Below, one piece after another: positions 32,331 through 40,974 of a stretch of DNA of 64,000 bases. The stretch comes from a virus, in the IMG/VR virus record IMGVR_UViG_3300034418_012856, positions 1 to 64,000 of that record; one strand, given 5' to 3'. Both the position numbers and the translations under genes were made by a program. How positions within the stretch are numbered: the stretch's first letter is position 1; the number at the start of each line of letters is the position of its first letter. Below the pieces are notes generated by a model, which worked only from the letters and a program-made list of their open reading frames with translations, was not told the DNA's origin and searched no databases.

Positions 32331-33677
32331 ATGAAGAAGGAACTGGAGATATTTATGGAGATAGAAAGCCTTTCTGGTAATGGATCTCAGAAGGTAAAGC
32401 AAACACTCATTTCAGAGAATTTGTCTAATGAAATGGAATACCTTTTGGATGTTTGCTTCAATCCATTTATTACAACAAAGCTCCACAAGCTGAATCTTAA
32501 TACACATACTCCTGGAAGAAAATACCAGAGAGACCCTGAGGAGTTTTGGAACACATTTAAAACCTTGGTGGAAGAGCTTAAAGCTGCACCTGCTGCAAAT
32601 GATTCCCTTAGACAAAGGGCTGAGGATCTTCTTGAACACACTTTTGATCCCGACAGCGATGTTGATCTGGGTATAAGGAAGATGCTCATGAAAGTCCTAA
32701 CTAAAAGGATGAATATCGGGCTAGGTGCTAAGTTGATCAATAAAGCAGTTGGGTCTGAGATTATCCCGGATCCGTCTTTAATGCTTGCAACTGATAAGCA
32801 GGAGGAGATTGAAACCTGGGACAAAATCTATTGTGAAGAGAAGTATGACGGTGTTAGGGTTATAGCTATGATGAATCCTGACAGGTCATTCTCTTTTTAT
32901 ACACGTGCATTCAATGAGCTAGACTCTTCCAAATTAAGCAAGATTGCGAAGGACCTTTCCACAATCTCAGATAAGGCTGGTCACACTAATGTATTTTATG
33001 ATGGTGAGCTAACAGATTTCGATAGAAAGTCAGTTTCTGGAAAGGTAACTCAGATTTTAAAAGGAACAGCCCCTGATAATATAGATGACAATTTCCTTTT
33101 TAATGTGTTTGACTTGGAGGACAATGCAACACTTGAAAAAGGCAAGGGCTCTGTACTGTATACAGAGAGAAGAAGGTCTCTTGCAGAGACGTTGAACTTT
33201 CTACCTGAGGATTCCAACATTAGGCTCGGTCAGATGTGGGAGGTAGATTCTATGGAGGATACCCTGATAATCTATAAGGATATCGTTTCTAAAGGTGGTG
33301 AGGGGGTTATTTGCAAGAATGATCATTTGTATGAGTGCAAAAGAAGCAAAAGCTGGATTAAGCTTAAAGAAGTAAATGATTGCGACTTAGAGGTAGTTGG
33401 ATGGTATCCAGGAGAGGGTAAAAGAGAGGGATTCATAGGAGGACTTATTTGTACTGACCAATCAAAAACACTAAACGTAAAAATTGGTGCAGGATTTACC
33501 GATCTCGATCTTGAGACATTGAGTCAAAATCCAGATGATTTGATCGGTAGAATTGCTGCTGTTCAATACAATGTGCCTATCACGGATAAGCATCAAAATC
33601 GAAGCTTATTCCTGCCAAGATTTATTGAGATTAGAACTGATAAGATGTTCCCCGACGACCTCTCTAACTTGTTCTAA
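32331..33677 (+). CDS. ATP-dependent DNA ligase (T4 gp30-like)
   Basis: 448 aa (T4 ligase: 487). Adenylation lysine K171 lies in the motif EKYDGVR; further motifs are FYDGELTDF, EGVICKN (motif IV) and SWIKLKEVNDCDLEVVGW (motif V). The C-terminal OB fold has GFIGGLICTDQSK. It seals nicks during replication and repair. A terminator hairpin follows the stop. Confidence 0.95.
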   Translation: MKKELEIFMEIESLSGNGSQKVKQTLISENLSNEMEYLLDVCFNPFITTKLHKLNLNTHTPGRKYQRDPEEFWNTFKTLVEELKAAPAANDSLRQRAEDLLEHTFDPDSDVDLGIRKMLMKVLTKRMNIGLGAKLINKAVGSEIIPDPSLMLATDKQEEIETWDKIYCEEKYDGVRVIAMMNPDRSFSFYTRAFNELDSSKLSKIAKDLSTISDKAGHTNVFYDGELTDFDRKSVSGKVTQILKGTAPDNIDDNFLFNVFDLEDNATLEKGKGSVLYTERRRSLAETLNFLPEDSNIRLGQMWEVDSMEDTLIIYKDIVSKGGEGVICKNDHLYECKRSKSWIKLKEVNDCDLEVVGWYPGEGKREGFIGGLICTDQSKTLNVKIGAGFTDLDLETLSQNPDDLIGRIAAVQYNVPITDKHQNRSLFLPRFIEIRTDKMFPDDLSNLF

Positions 33678-33691
33678 ATGGGAAACTTAAG

Positions 33692-33726
33692 GCTCTTTTT
33701 TCTGTACAAGAATAAAGAGCTTTTTT
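33692..33726 (+). terminator. Terminator hairpin abutting the clamp-loader start
   Basis: Stem 33692-33703 with 33709-33720 (11 of 12 pairs, one T-T mismatch), loop GTACA, then TTTTTT (33721-33726). The ATG of the clamp-loader gene follows the T-run with no gap, so the element could attenuate read-through from the ligase gene as well as end it. Confidence 0.75.
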
Positions 33727-34674
33727 ATGATAGACCAACTCCTCACAGAGAAGTTAAGACCCAAACAAATCAAGCATATGATCCTTCCAGACAGGATCAG
33801 AAAATTGTTCGACGAAAAGGGGCTTAACCATAATGTTTTATTAGCAGGATCTCCTGGGTGTGGAAAGACAACTTTAGCAAAGATTCTTTCCAACGATCTC
33901 CCACACATTTTTATAAATGTATCTGACGAGAGCTCCGTTGATACCATCAGGACCAAGATAAATGAATTCTGTTCTACCATGAGTATCATGGATGGGAAGT
34001 CATCTAAAAAAGTGGTTGTACTGGATGAGTTTGATGGTGCTTCTGATCAATTCTATAAGGCATTAAGGGGAACAATCGAAAAGTTTGCTTCCAATACTAG
34101 GTTTATTGCAACCTGTAATTGGCTGAATAAAGTACCAGAAGCTATTCAAAGTAGGTTTGAGGTTATCAATTTCGATCCGATAAATCAAGCAGAGGAGGAG
34201 TTTTTACGAAATGAATGGAGAAGTAGGATCAAGCTAATTCTTGGGAAGTTGAGCATCTCTATTGACGATGCATCTCTTGATGAGTTTGAGAAGGAGTACT
34301 TCCCAGATCTTAGATCTTCCCTAAACCGAATCCAATCCTGGGTTATCGAAGGAGTTCAAACAATTGATATTTCTAGGGTAAGGGATTCTGGCTGGTCATA
34401 TGATGATCTCTACAATATGATCTTTTCTTCTAAGGATCCGATTGGTAATTACCAGGTGATAGTTGGTCAATATTCATCTAAGGTCGATGATGTTATGGCT
34501 GCTTTAGGTGAGGAGTTTATACAATGGATCATGAAGAATAAATCTACGTACGCTAAGATTATTCCAGCAGTAGTAGTTGAGGTTGCTCATCACCAGGCAC
34601 AGAGACAACTGGTTATTGATCCAGTAGTGAGTTTGTTGTCTCTGATTTTTAAGATACAAAAACTAGTAGACTGA
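33727..34674 (+). CDS. gp44: Sliding-clamp loader large subunit (gp44-like)
   Basis: 315 aa (T4 gp44: 319). Walker A GSPGCGKTT (residues 41-49), Walker B VVLDEFDGA, sensor 1 FIATCNWLNK and the SRF arginine-finger motif (IQSRFEVINF). An AAA+ ATPase that places the clamp on primed DNA together with gp62 (36955). In T4 the clamp also activates late transcription with gp55. Its stop overlaps the next start by one base. Confidence 0.92.
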   Translation: MIDQLLTEKLRPKQIKHMILPDRIRKLFDEKGLNHNVLLAGSPGCGKTTLAKILSNDLPHIFINVSDESSVDTIRTKINEFCSTMSIMDGKSSKKVVVLDEFDGASDQFYKALRGTIEKFASNTRFIATCNWLNKVPEAIQSRFEVINFDPINQAEEEFLRNEWRSRIKLILGKLSISIDDASLDEFEKEYFPDLRSSLNRIQSWVIEGVQTIDISRVRDSGWSYDDLYNMIFSSKDPIGNYQVIVGQYSSKVDDVMAALGEEFIQWIMKNKSTYAKIIPAVVVEVAHHQAQRQLVIDPVVSLLSLIFKIQKLVD

Positions 34675-34964
34675 TGGATTTATTACCTGAAGAAATAAGA
34701 AAGAACACTTACCTCTATAAATTTTATAAAAGAGGTGAAAGAGCAATGATGTATGAACAAATAGAGCCAAGCACTGGACAAACAGTAGGGTTTGAGATAT
34801 TTAAGAGAAAGATAGACAAACCAAAGGTAGTATTTGGTATCCAATTGAATGAGAGAGAAATCTTTCCAGGAAACGAGGATTTTGGTAAATGGGCATGGTC
34901 CATTACTGATGAGGGAAGAGCTCTAGAAAGATTTAACCTAATTGAGAGTCAAACCGATGAATAA
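34674..34964 (+). CDS. Unknown small protein
   Basis: 96 aa. A compact alpha/beta protein with RGERAMMYEQIEPSTGQTVG then FEIFKRKIDKPKVVFG. No family recognised. It overlaps the clamp-loader stop (TGATG) and the next start (ATGAATAA), so it is translated with them. Confidence 0.75.
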   Translation: MDLLPEEIRKNTYLYKFYKRGERAMMYEQIEPSTGQTVGFEIFKRKIDKPKVVFGIQLNEREIFPGNEDFGKWAWSITDEGRALERFNLIESQTDE

Positions 34965-35301
34965 GCAGGGACTAGTATTTTTCTTAATTATAGCCCTTGC
35001 ACAATCCGGTGCATGGTTCCAGCAGTTTTCCCAAGTGAGATGGGAATGGTTTAAAAACAACAACTGGTTTAATATTGGTATCCTTGGAATTCTCCTTTCT
35101 ATACTTTTTGTGTATGGTGCAAGAATTGGGTACACTGCCTGGGAAAGTGTTTGGAAAGTTCGATTGATACAATTTTCGATTGGAGCATTTGTCGTATCCT
35201 TTTGGAGTTGGATAATACTAGGAGAGGGTGTGAATTTAAAGACTTTTGTTTGTTTGATCCTAGCATTGATGATTATCCTTATTCAGGTTTTTTGGAAATA
35301 G
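34957..35301 (+). CDS. Small multi-pass membrane protein
   Basis: 114 aa from the ATG in the ATGAATAA overlap; an upstream TTG (34942) is less likely. Three or four hydrophobic segments: LVFFLIIALAQSGAWF, IGILGILLSILFVYGARIG, FSIGAFVVSFWSWIILG and FVCLILALMIILIQVF. The size and topology resemble small DMT/SMR-type transporters, but no signature confirms this. Confidence 0.7.
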   Translation: MNKQGLVFFLIIALAQSGAWFQQFSQVRWEWFKNNNWFNIGILGILLSILFVYGARIGYTAWESVWKVRLIQFSIGAFVVSFWSWIILGEGVNLKTFVCLILALMIILIQVFWK

Positions 35302-35304
35302 AAT

Positions 35305-35826
35305 ATGAAAAGGCTTATTATAGTAGGTAAAGGTGGTTCAGGTAAAGATCATCTTAGGAAAAAACTAGAAGACAGAGGATTTAAATATTGTGTATCTCAC
35401 ACAAGCAGGCCACCGCGCCACGGAGAAATTGACGGGAAGGATTATCACTTTATATCCCTGGATACTGCAATCCATGAATTTATTGAAACCAATAGATTCT
35501 ATGAGCATGTTATTTTCAATGGCTGGGTTTACGGTACTTCTCTTGACGAATTTAACTCGAGTAATCTTTTTATTATGACACCCTCTGGTTTGTCTTCTAT
35601 GAAACCCAGAGATAGGGAAGAGTCTTTTGTGGTTTATTTGGATATAGCCGAGGATGTAAGAAGGTCTCGATTATCTAAAAGAAACGATGCTGATAAGCTT
35701 GAAAGAAGGCTTCAAGCAGACTATGATGACTTTAAGAACTTTTTTGATTATGACGAGAGGATTACTGATCCTTTATTTGACAGTGTAGGTGATTGGGGAA
35801 ATTTAAAATTTTATAGCAATGATTAA
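35305..35826 (+). CDS. Guanylate kinase-like protein
   Basis: 173 aa. P-loop VGKGGSGKD (residues 7-15), then the GMP-binding signature SHTSRPPRHGEIDGKDYHF and RLSKRNDADKLERRL (lid). It would phosphorylate GMP/dGMP for DNA synthesis. Slightly shorter than bacterial Gmk (about 205 aa). The P-loop has GSGKDH in place of the usual GxGKS/T, i.e. Asp at the Ser/Thr position; this occurs in some phage deoxynucleotide kinases. It overlaps the RNase H gene by 8 bases. Confidence 0.85.
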   Translation: MKRLIIVGKGGSGKDHLRKKLEDRGFKYCVSHTSRPPRHGEIDGKDYHFISLDTAIHEFIETNRFYEHVIFNGWVYGTSLDEFNSSNLFIMTPSGLSSMKPRDREESFVVYLDIAEDVRRSRLSKRNDADKLERRLQADYDDFKNFFDYDERITDPLFDSVGDWGNLKFYSND

Positions 35827-36955
35827 CGTACTTATTGACGGAAACTACATATTTCATAAAACATTTGGTGTTTTTGGTGGATATGGGAATAAAAACCCTG
35901 GCGATATCTTAGGAACCCAAAATGAGCAGTCAATGTTTATTAGAAAAATATCGACTGACCTAACATCATCCCTCAGATCTATTCCTATTGGGGGAAAGCT
36001 AGTTTTTACTGTTGACAGTAGAAGTTGGAGAAAGGATGTTGAAATTGAAGGTGGAGGTTATAAATCCAACAGGGTGAAGGACGAGGAAGTTGATTGGAGT
36101 GTTTTCTTTAACCTCCTTACTTCTTACGGGGAACACCTTGAAAAAATGGGATTTATATTTTCCAAAGTAAATGGAGCTGAAGGTGATGATTTGCTTTATT
36201 TCTGGGCTGATTACCTAAATACCAAGGGTGAAAATTGTATCATCATTTCGGGGGATAAGGATTTACATCAGCTGGCTAGATGGAAAAAAGATAATTGGAC
36301 CATAGTTTGGAACGCAAATTCTAAAAACAATATTCTCTCTGTGCCCGAAGGCTGGGAGGATAACTGGCTTAATAAAAACACAGAGGCAAGTGTATTTGAT
36401 ATGGGCAGTGTAATGGACCCAGATAAAGATAAGCTTAAGGAATTTATTAAGAAGGTTGAAGTAAATGAAATTAATCCTAGGGATTTCGTTTTCATTAAAA
36501 TGCTTGTTGGTGATAAGGGAGATGCTGTCCCAGGTATATGGGAGGTACAAGCAGGATCAAAAACCCAAAGAGTTACCCCCAAGAAAGCTGAGACTGTTAT
36601 GGAATCCTTGCAATCAACACAATGGGCTAAACTTCCCTTTGCTGAACTTATTGAAGACGACCAATTCCTGGAGTGGACTGCAGGCTATTGTATTAGACTT
36701 CTCAAGGATATAGACAGCAAGGATAATCGGGAAAAAGCTGCTGAGAATCTAAAAAGAAATTATAAACTCATGTGGTTGGACAAGACCGTAATCCCACAGG
36801 AGGTAATTCAAGGAACCGTAGAGGAATTAAAAAGAGGAATATCCTTGCCTAAAAAATCTATTACCCTTGATAGGGTGAAGATTCTTGAGGGAACAAGCTG
36901 GATAAGCTCACAAAATGCTCCTAGCCAATTTGACCCCTTTAAAAACTTTGGATAA
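35819..36955 (+). CDS. rnh: RNase H / 5'-3' flap exonuclease (T4 rnh-like)
   Basis: 378 aa (T4: 305). FEN-family acidic residues are visible in INVLIDGNYIFHKTF (Asp), FTVDSRSWRKD, NGAEGDDLLYFWA (EGDD), IIISGDKDLHQLA and MLVGDKGDAVPGIW (GDKGD). It removes RNA primers and flaps. The C-terminal helical part is longer than in T4. Its stop overlaps the next ATG by one base. Confidence 0.9.
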   Translation: MINVLIDGNYIFHKTFGVFGGYGNKNPGDILGTQNEQSMFIRKISTDLTSSLRSIPIGGKLVFTVDSRSWRKDVEIEGGGYKSNRVKDEEVDWSVFFNLLTSYGEHLEKMGFIFSKVNGAEGDDLLYFWADYLNTKGENCIIISGDKDLHQLARWKKDNWTIVWNANSKNNILSVPEGWEDNWLNKNTEASVFDMGSVMDPDKDKLKEFIKKVEVNEINPRDFVFIKMLVGDKGDAVPGIWEVQAGSKTQRVTPKKAETVMESLQSTQWAKLPFAELIEDDQFLEWTAGYCIRLLKDIDSKDNREKAAENLKRNYKLMWLDKTVIPQEVIQGTVEELKRGISLPKKSITLDRVKILEGTSWISSQNAPSQFDPFKNFG

Positions 36956-37380
36956 TGGAATTATTTGATGTAGTTAAAACAATTTTCAAGAAGGATAAAG
37001 ACTGGGATAAGGTTTCCAGGAACGATAAGGTTAGAAATTTCTTTATGATTAATCGGATAATGTCCATCCAATTTCCTATCCAGGCGGATCAGTTCAACCA
37101 CACAAAGATTTTACCAAGGCCTGTTGTGGATTGGTGGCACGACACGCTGAGCAAGCATTATACCAGAATGCCTGGTTGGATCTTCACCAAAACCAAAAAA
37201 TCCAAAAATAAGACAGCCCCAACCTCCGATATTGAGATCGATAAATCTATCGAGGAGTTTGTAGCAAACAAGTACGAGGTATCATTAAGAGACCTTTCTG
37301 ATCTGAAAAGATTCTATCCGGAAAAATATGAGAATTGGATGAGATCTATAGGGGAACAAGTCACTATGATGAAAAAGTGA
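36955..37380 (+). CDS. gp62: Clamp loader small subunit (gp62-like)
   Basis: 141 aa. The pattern VRNFFMINRIMSIQFPIQAD followed by WWHDTLSKHYTRMPGW and FVANKYEVSLRDLSDLKRFY resembles the small clamp-loader subunit of marine T4-like phages (short N-part with FLINR, then a KxKR/W segment and a C-terminal helical LxxxYxVS). It partners gp44 (33727). The left arm of an inverted repeat lies within its 3' end. Confidence 0.75.
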   Translation: MELFDVVKTIFKKDKDWDKVSRNDKVRNFFMINRIMSIQFPIQADQFNHTKILPRPVVDWWHDTLSKHYTRMPGWIFTKTKKSKNKTAPTSDIEIDKSIEEFVANKYEVSLRDLSDLKRFYPEKYENWMRSIGEQVTMMKK

Positions 37381-37404
37381 TTGTGTGATATATAAGATGT
37401 TCCC
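37352..37404. repeat. Inverted repeat around a late-type box
   Basis: GGGAACA (37352-37358) and TGTTCCC (37398-37404) enclose an inner TCACT/AGTGA stem (37362-37366 and 37376-37380) and the box at 37387. The left arm is inside the gp62-like gene, so only read-through RNA would form the hairpin. Confidence 0.55.
37387..37397 (+). promoter_or_regulatory. Late-type promoter box GATATATAAGA
   Basis: 32 bases before the ATG at 37419. It separates the replication genes upstream from late-expressed unknowns downstream. Confidence 0.65.
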
Positions 37405-37418
37405 TAATTAGATTTTTT

Positions 37419-37958
37419 ATGAGAAATGATTTCAGGAAATTAATAGAAAAGGTATTGTCTAGTTTAGATTGGGATACCATTTTTGAAATACACAAAGTTT
37501 TTAAATTCGGAGTTGGTGAGGGTAGCGAAGTAATTCCTGGACTGAAAAGAAAGATCTATAGCGAGGATCTTACTAAGAATGATGTTAAAAACGAACTCAA
37601 GTCCCTACTTAGATTTGTAATCAATAACGACGTTTCTAAATTTGGATATGGACCGTGGATGATTACCTGGTTTAATCAGGATTGGGATATTATTTTCAAC
37701 AATGAGTCTGAGGAGGATTTTGGTGATGACGAGTTGGATGATATTCAATTCGATTCAAGACTAGAGGTTGTTTATGCTCCACAGCGTATTTGTCTCACTG
37801 TTAATGCCGCTCCTGATGCTAAGGAAGAGATTTCTTCGGAGGAAAGTGTGCTAAATAAAATGCTCAAAAAAGCTCTTAAGTCCGAAAATTATGAACTTGC
37901 TGGAAAAATCCAGGAAATCTTAGATGAAAAGAAATCTAAGGAGAGTTCAGATAAATAG
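37419..37958 (+). CDS. Unknown protein with UVR-like C-terminal motif
   Basis: 179 aa. N-terminal alpha/beta part, acidic middle (EDFGDDELDD), and a C-terminus LNKMLKKALKSENYELAGKI then QEILDEKK, which matches the short helical hairpin UVR motif (UvrB/UvrC/McsA/ClpC). That motif mediates protein contacts. The late-type box suggests a virion or late role. The specific function is unknown. Confidence 0.65.
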   Translation: MRNDFRKLIEKVLSSLDWDTIFEIHKVFKFGVGEGSEVIPGLKRKIYSEDLTKNDVKNELKSLLRFVINNDVSKFGYGPWMITWFNQDWDIIFNNESEEDFGDDELDDIQFDSRLEVVYAPQRICLTVNAAPDAKEEISSEESVLNKMLKKALKSENYELAGKIQEILDEKKSKESSDK

Positions 37959-37975
37959 TATAAATAAATTTATCC

Positions 37976-38458
37976 TTGAGGTACATTAAAACCATAAATG
38001 AATTTTTTGACGTTGGTGTTTTTGGAGACACCTACGGATATGGTGGGGCAAATGGTATATTCAAGGTTCAATATAAGCCTTATAAGGATCTTTCCGTTTC
38101 TGTTGGTCCTGATCCAAATGTAAAGAGGAATGTAAGAGGATCACAATTTCAGGTTGGTGATATTGTTATTGGACAGCCTGTAGATTCTGAGAAGAAAGTT
38201 GCTGGAATGATCGTTAGAGCTGAAAGAGCCCCTGACAACAAATCCTATAAGTATTTCGTTCAGGTTCACACTAAAGGAAAGGACACAGAGGAGGTATTAG
38301 AGCTTATCCCGGATTCGGTTGAATTCGTTGACAATGGCGATAAAGGGCATAAGCAAATTATCTCTCACTTTAAGCTGGATACCATGCCGGGTGGGGTTTA
38401 CAATTCTCCTACTGTTTACAACAACACAAAACTTGGCATCGAGGCTATAGGAAGTTAG
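37976..38458 (+). CDS. Unknown protein with capsid-targeting-like N-terminus
   Basis: 160 aa from a TTG start (MRYIKTINEFFDVG); no ATG is available in frame near the 5' end, and TATAAATA (T4 late consensus) lies about 16 bases before. The N-terminus resembles the short KxxxEF leader seen on several other unknowns here. The body is beta-rich (QVGDIVIGQPVDSEKKVAGM). No family recognised. Confidence 0.6.
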   Translation: MRYIKTINEFFDVGVFGDTYGYGGANGIFKVQYKPYKDLSVSVGPDPNVKRNVRGSQFQVGDIVIGQPVDSEKKVAGMIVRAERAPDNKSYKYFVQVHTKGKDTEEVLELIPDSVEFVDNGDKGHKQIISHFKLDTMPGGVYNSPTVYNNTKLGIEAIGS

Positions 38459-38492
38459 AAACTTTCATTCTTTTTACTGCTAAGATGTATTG

Positions 38493-39371
38493 ATGATTCT
38501 AAGCAGGAACTTAAACAAAATAGGCTACATTAACAGGGAGATACCTCAATCCCTGGAAGGTGTTTCGCAGTTCCTATCTTTGATCCTAGATAACCTAAAA
38601 CTTGATAGTGATAGAGGTATTCCTGTATCGTGCTTTGAGGTTCCTCAGGGATTCCAAGTTTTGGATTTTTCATCTATTGAAGAAGGGTCTGACGAGTCCT
38701 CTAAGGTGTGGGAGATTTTCCAATTCCTTAAAAGTAGTAAGCAAAGGATTTTCTTTTACTTGCCTAATTACTATTTCTTAGGTAGCCAAATACCAGAAGT
38801 GGTTGAAACTACCAGAGGAATGATTTCATCCCTTTGCTCTTTTTTGGAGCAGGTTGGTGTCAGGGAAACCTCGGTTGTTATTAGAATTGGTAGTGCTTAT
38901 GGTGCAAGAAAAGCTACCATGGATAGATTTTGTAGCGAGATTAGATCCTTCGATAAAACAACAATTGCAAAGCTTTCTGTTTGTAATGATGAAAAACCAA
39001 GTCTCTTCTCGGTAACAGACCTTTTAAGTGGAGTCTTCTATCAGGTTGGAATACCTATCGCCTTTAGATTTCTACCGCATCAGTTTAATAATGGTGGACT
39101 TTCGGTTAGGGAAGCTTATTTTCTTGCTGTCTCGACGTGGGATAAAAACCAAGTCCCCGTTTTCTTTCACTCAGAGTCCGAAGAAGTTGATGAGAATGGT
39201 TACTCATTATCACCTTCACCCTCGTTAAAACTGAGACACCGAATACCCACTTTTGGACTTGAGATTGATGTTATCTTGGATTCTTCTGACGGCCTTTCCA
39301 CTTGTGCAAATTACCTAGGTAATTATCTTTCCCTTAAGCCTATGGTAATTAATAAAGTTAGTAAGAAATAA
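38493..39371 (+). CDS. UVDE-fold protein lacking most metal ligands
   Basis: 293 aa, start taken at the ATG three bases after a TTG. The order of segments follows UV damage endonuclease (TIM barrel): SVVIRIGSAYGARKATMDRF, IAKLSVCNDEKPSLFSVTDL, VGIPIAFRFLPHQFNNGGLS, YFLAVSTWDKNQVPVFFHSE and FGLEIDVILDSSDGLS. Compared with UVDE, the metal positions appear changed: the IHxG His is Arg, the SxEND Glu is Cys, and the FDYHHH segment is FRFLPH. It may bind DNA damage without cutting, or have a new activity. Fold recognition is good; loss of catalysis is inference. Confidence 0.7.
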   Translation: MILSRNLNKIGYINREIPQSLEGVSQFLSLILDNLKLDSDRGIPVSCFEVPQGFQVLDFSSIEEGSDESSKVWEIFQFLKSSKQRIFFYLPNYYFLGSQIPEVVETTRGMISSLCSFLEQVGVRETSVVIRIGSAYGARKATMDRFCSEIRSFDKTTIAKLSVCNDEKPSLFSVTDLLSGVFYQVGIPIAFRFLPHQFNNGGLSVREAYFLAVSTWDKNQVPVFFHSESEEVDENGYSLSPSPSLKLRHRIPTFGLEIDVILDSSDGLSTCANYLGNYLSLKPMVINKVSKK

Positions 39372-39394
39372 TTTTTATTAGCGTTTGTTTTCCT

Positions 39395-39402
39395 TAGTTT
39401 TG
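39395..39402 (+). promoter_or_regulatory. TAnnTTTG element before the Fpg-like gene
   Basis: TAGTTTTG lies 15 bases before the ATG at 39417 and resembles the element before the ligase gene (both preceded by CTTAG-type sequence). It is probably a host-type promoter for repair genes. Confidence 0.4.
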
Positions 39403-39416
39403 TGTAAAACAAGAAT

Positions 39417-40196
39417 ATGCCTGAGTTAGCGGAGCTTAAACTTACTTCTGATTTTGTCAATGGAGTTGTAAAGGATAAGGTGTTTACACACATATCTAAA
39501 AATCCAGAGCACAAATGGATTGAGGTTGATTTTGGTGAACCCTTTGCTTTGAGGTCTTTCAGCAGGGGTAAAGAGATTAAACTGGTTCTTGAATCTGCAG
39601 AAACTGACAAGGTCGATAATCTTATGATGACCATGGGCATGGGAGGTCATTTCCAATGGGCTTCTCGAGGGGAGACTATAAAACATACCCACCTTTTCTT
39701 TCACTGTAATGACGGTGGACATTTGGCCTTTGTTGATGTGAGGAGATTTGGTAAATGGAAGTGGGGAGATTGGAATAAAGATAGAGGTCCAGATCCAACC
39801 ACCGAATATTTCCTTTTCTGTAATAACATTTTACAAAATCTGCACAAAAGAGCCTTTGATAAACCCATATATGAGGTGCTAATGAACCAGAGGTACTTCA
39901 ATGGAATTGGAAATTATCTGAGAGCAGAGATTTTAATCAGAATTCCTGATGAGGATCCTTTCCAATCTGCCAGAGAATTTATCAGTAAAAGGAAATGGGA
40001 ACTATTTGAATTGTGTAAGGATATACCAATTCTTGTTTATGAAATAGGAGGGGGGACACTAAAAGATTGGAAGAATCCCTTTGGTGAAGTATCCTCAGTT
40101 CGGGCCTTTATGAAGTGTTACGGAAATCCAGTGATGGAAAAAATAGAAGATCGTGGCGGAAGAATGTTCTGGTACGACCCAAAATGGAAAAATTAA
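39417..40196 (+). CDS. Fpg/Nei-family DNA glycosylase, zincless
   Basis: 259 aa. It begins MPELAELKL: Pro2 and Glu3 are the catalytic residues of Fpg, exposed after Met removal. It has MTMGMGGHFQW, then LAFVDVRRFGKWKW and RYFNGIGNYLRAEILIR (the H2TH GxGNYLrxE signature). The C-terminus keeps the hairpin shape (YGNPVMEKIEDRGGRMFWY) but has no CxxC pairs, so it looks like the zincless finger of NEIL1-type enzymes. It excises oxidised bases. Confidence 0.88.
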   Translation: MPELAELKLTSDFVNGVVKDKVFTHISKNPEHKWIEVDFGEPFALRSFSRGKEIKLVLESAETDKVDNLMMTMGMGGHFQWASRGETIKHTHLFFHCNDGGHLAFVDVRRFGKWKWGDWNKDRGPDPTTEYFLFCNNILQNLHKRAFDKPIYEVLMNQRYFNGIGNYLRAEILIRIPDEDPFQSAREFISKRKWELFELCKDIPILVYEIGGGTLKDWKNPFGEVSSVRAFMKCYGNPVMEKIEDRGGRMFWYDPKWKN

Positions 40197-40200
40197 AAAT

Positions 40201-40908
40201 ATGGTAGATAAAAGAATTTTAGAAAATTGTCTCTTCCTTGACGTTGAAACAGCTACGGGATACAGATCCTTTGAAGATCTGGAGACTGAAAATCCAAGAC
40301 TAGCAGATCTTTGGTCAAAAAGAGCAAAGTACTACAGAACAGTATATGAAGACATGAATGGTCTTTCGGATTCTGAGATCTATAAGGAAAAAGCTACACT
40401 CGAACCTGAATTTTCTAGAGTTGTATGTGTATCCTTTGGTGTACTACAAGAAAGTGGACAAGTGAGAATGACCTCTTTTTATGGAGACGATGAGGAAGAA
40501 ATATTAACCAAGTGTGCTAAGGTCTTTAATAATGCACACGTAAAGAGTATGAAGCTTGCTGGTCATAATATTAAGGGATTTGATATTCCATGCTTGGGTA
40601 AAAGCATGATCTATAAGTTAAGCTCACCAGAATTACCTCCAAATTTGGTTATCTGGGATAAGAAACCTTGGGAAATACCTTACCTAGATACCTCCGAGGT
40701 TTTTTCTTTTGGTAGCTGGTCTCACCAAAAATATCTTTCTCTTGACCTATTAGCATGCTCGCTTGGTATCCAGTCTCCTAAGGATGATATGGATGGATCG
40801 AAAGTGAGTGAATACTTTTGGTCAACCGGAGATTGCGAGAAAATTAAAGAGTACTGTGAGAGAGACGTACAAACGGTAATTGATGTTTTGCTAAAGGTGG
40901 CTAAATAA
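40201..40908 (+). CDS. DEDDy-type 3'-5' exonuclease
   Basis: 236 aa from the ATG at 40201 (MVDKRILENCLFLDVETATG); an upstream ATG at 40153 would run into the glycosylase gene. Exo I LDVET, Exo II LAGHNIKGFDIPCLG and Exo III EYCERDVQTVIDV with Tyr four residues before the final Asp (YCERD) place it with B-family-polymerase-like proofreading exonucleases, standing alone. It probably trims 3' ends in replication or repair. Confidence 0.85.
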   Translation: MVDKRILENCLFLDVETATGYRSFEDLETENPRLADLWSKRAKYYRTVYEDMNGLSDSEIYKEKATLEPEFSRVVCVSFGVLQESGQVRMTSFYGDDEEEILTKCAKVFNNAHVKSMKLAGHNIKGFDIPCLGKSMIYKLSSPELPPNLVIWDKKPWEIPYLDTSEVFSFGSWSHQKYLSLDLLACSLGIQSPKDDMDGSKVSEYFWSTGDCEKIKEYCERDVQTVIDVLLKVAK

Positions 40909-40933
40909 GATTTCCCTTTATTTAAATCCTCCT

Positions 40934-40968
40934 GGGATTGTTTGGATATATAAGATTCAAATAATCCC
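40934..40968. repeat. 11-bp inverted repeat with the late box in its loop
   Basis: GGGATTGTTTG (40934-40944) pairs with CAAATAATCCC (40958-40968), 11 pairs with one G-U in RNA. The 13-base loop is GATATATAAGATT, i.e. the promoter box itself. TTTTTT (40969-40974) and the GTG start follow at once, so read-through RNA would meet a terminator-like hairpin. Confidence 0.75.
40945..40955 (+). promoter_or_regulatory. Late-type promoter box GATATATAAGA
   Basis: 30 bases before the GTG at 40975 and exactly in the loop of the inverted repeat described above. Confidence 0.7.
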
Positions 40969-40974
40969 TTTTTT

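Noticed and set aside
32387-32824. 145-residue minus-strand frame
   Set aside because: Fully antisense to DNA ligase; composition is that of a shadow frame.
40153-40200. Upstream ATG for the DEDDy exonuclease
   Set aside because: It would overlap the glycosylase gene by 44 bases, and the added residues do not look like part of the exonuclease; ATG 40201 begins just before Exo I.
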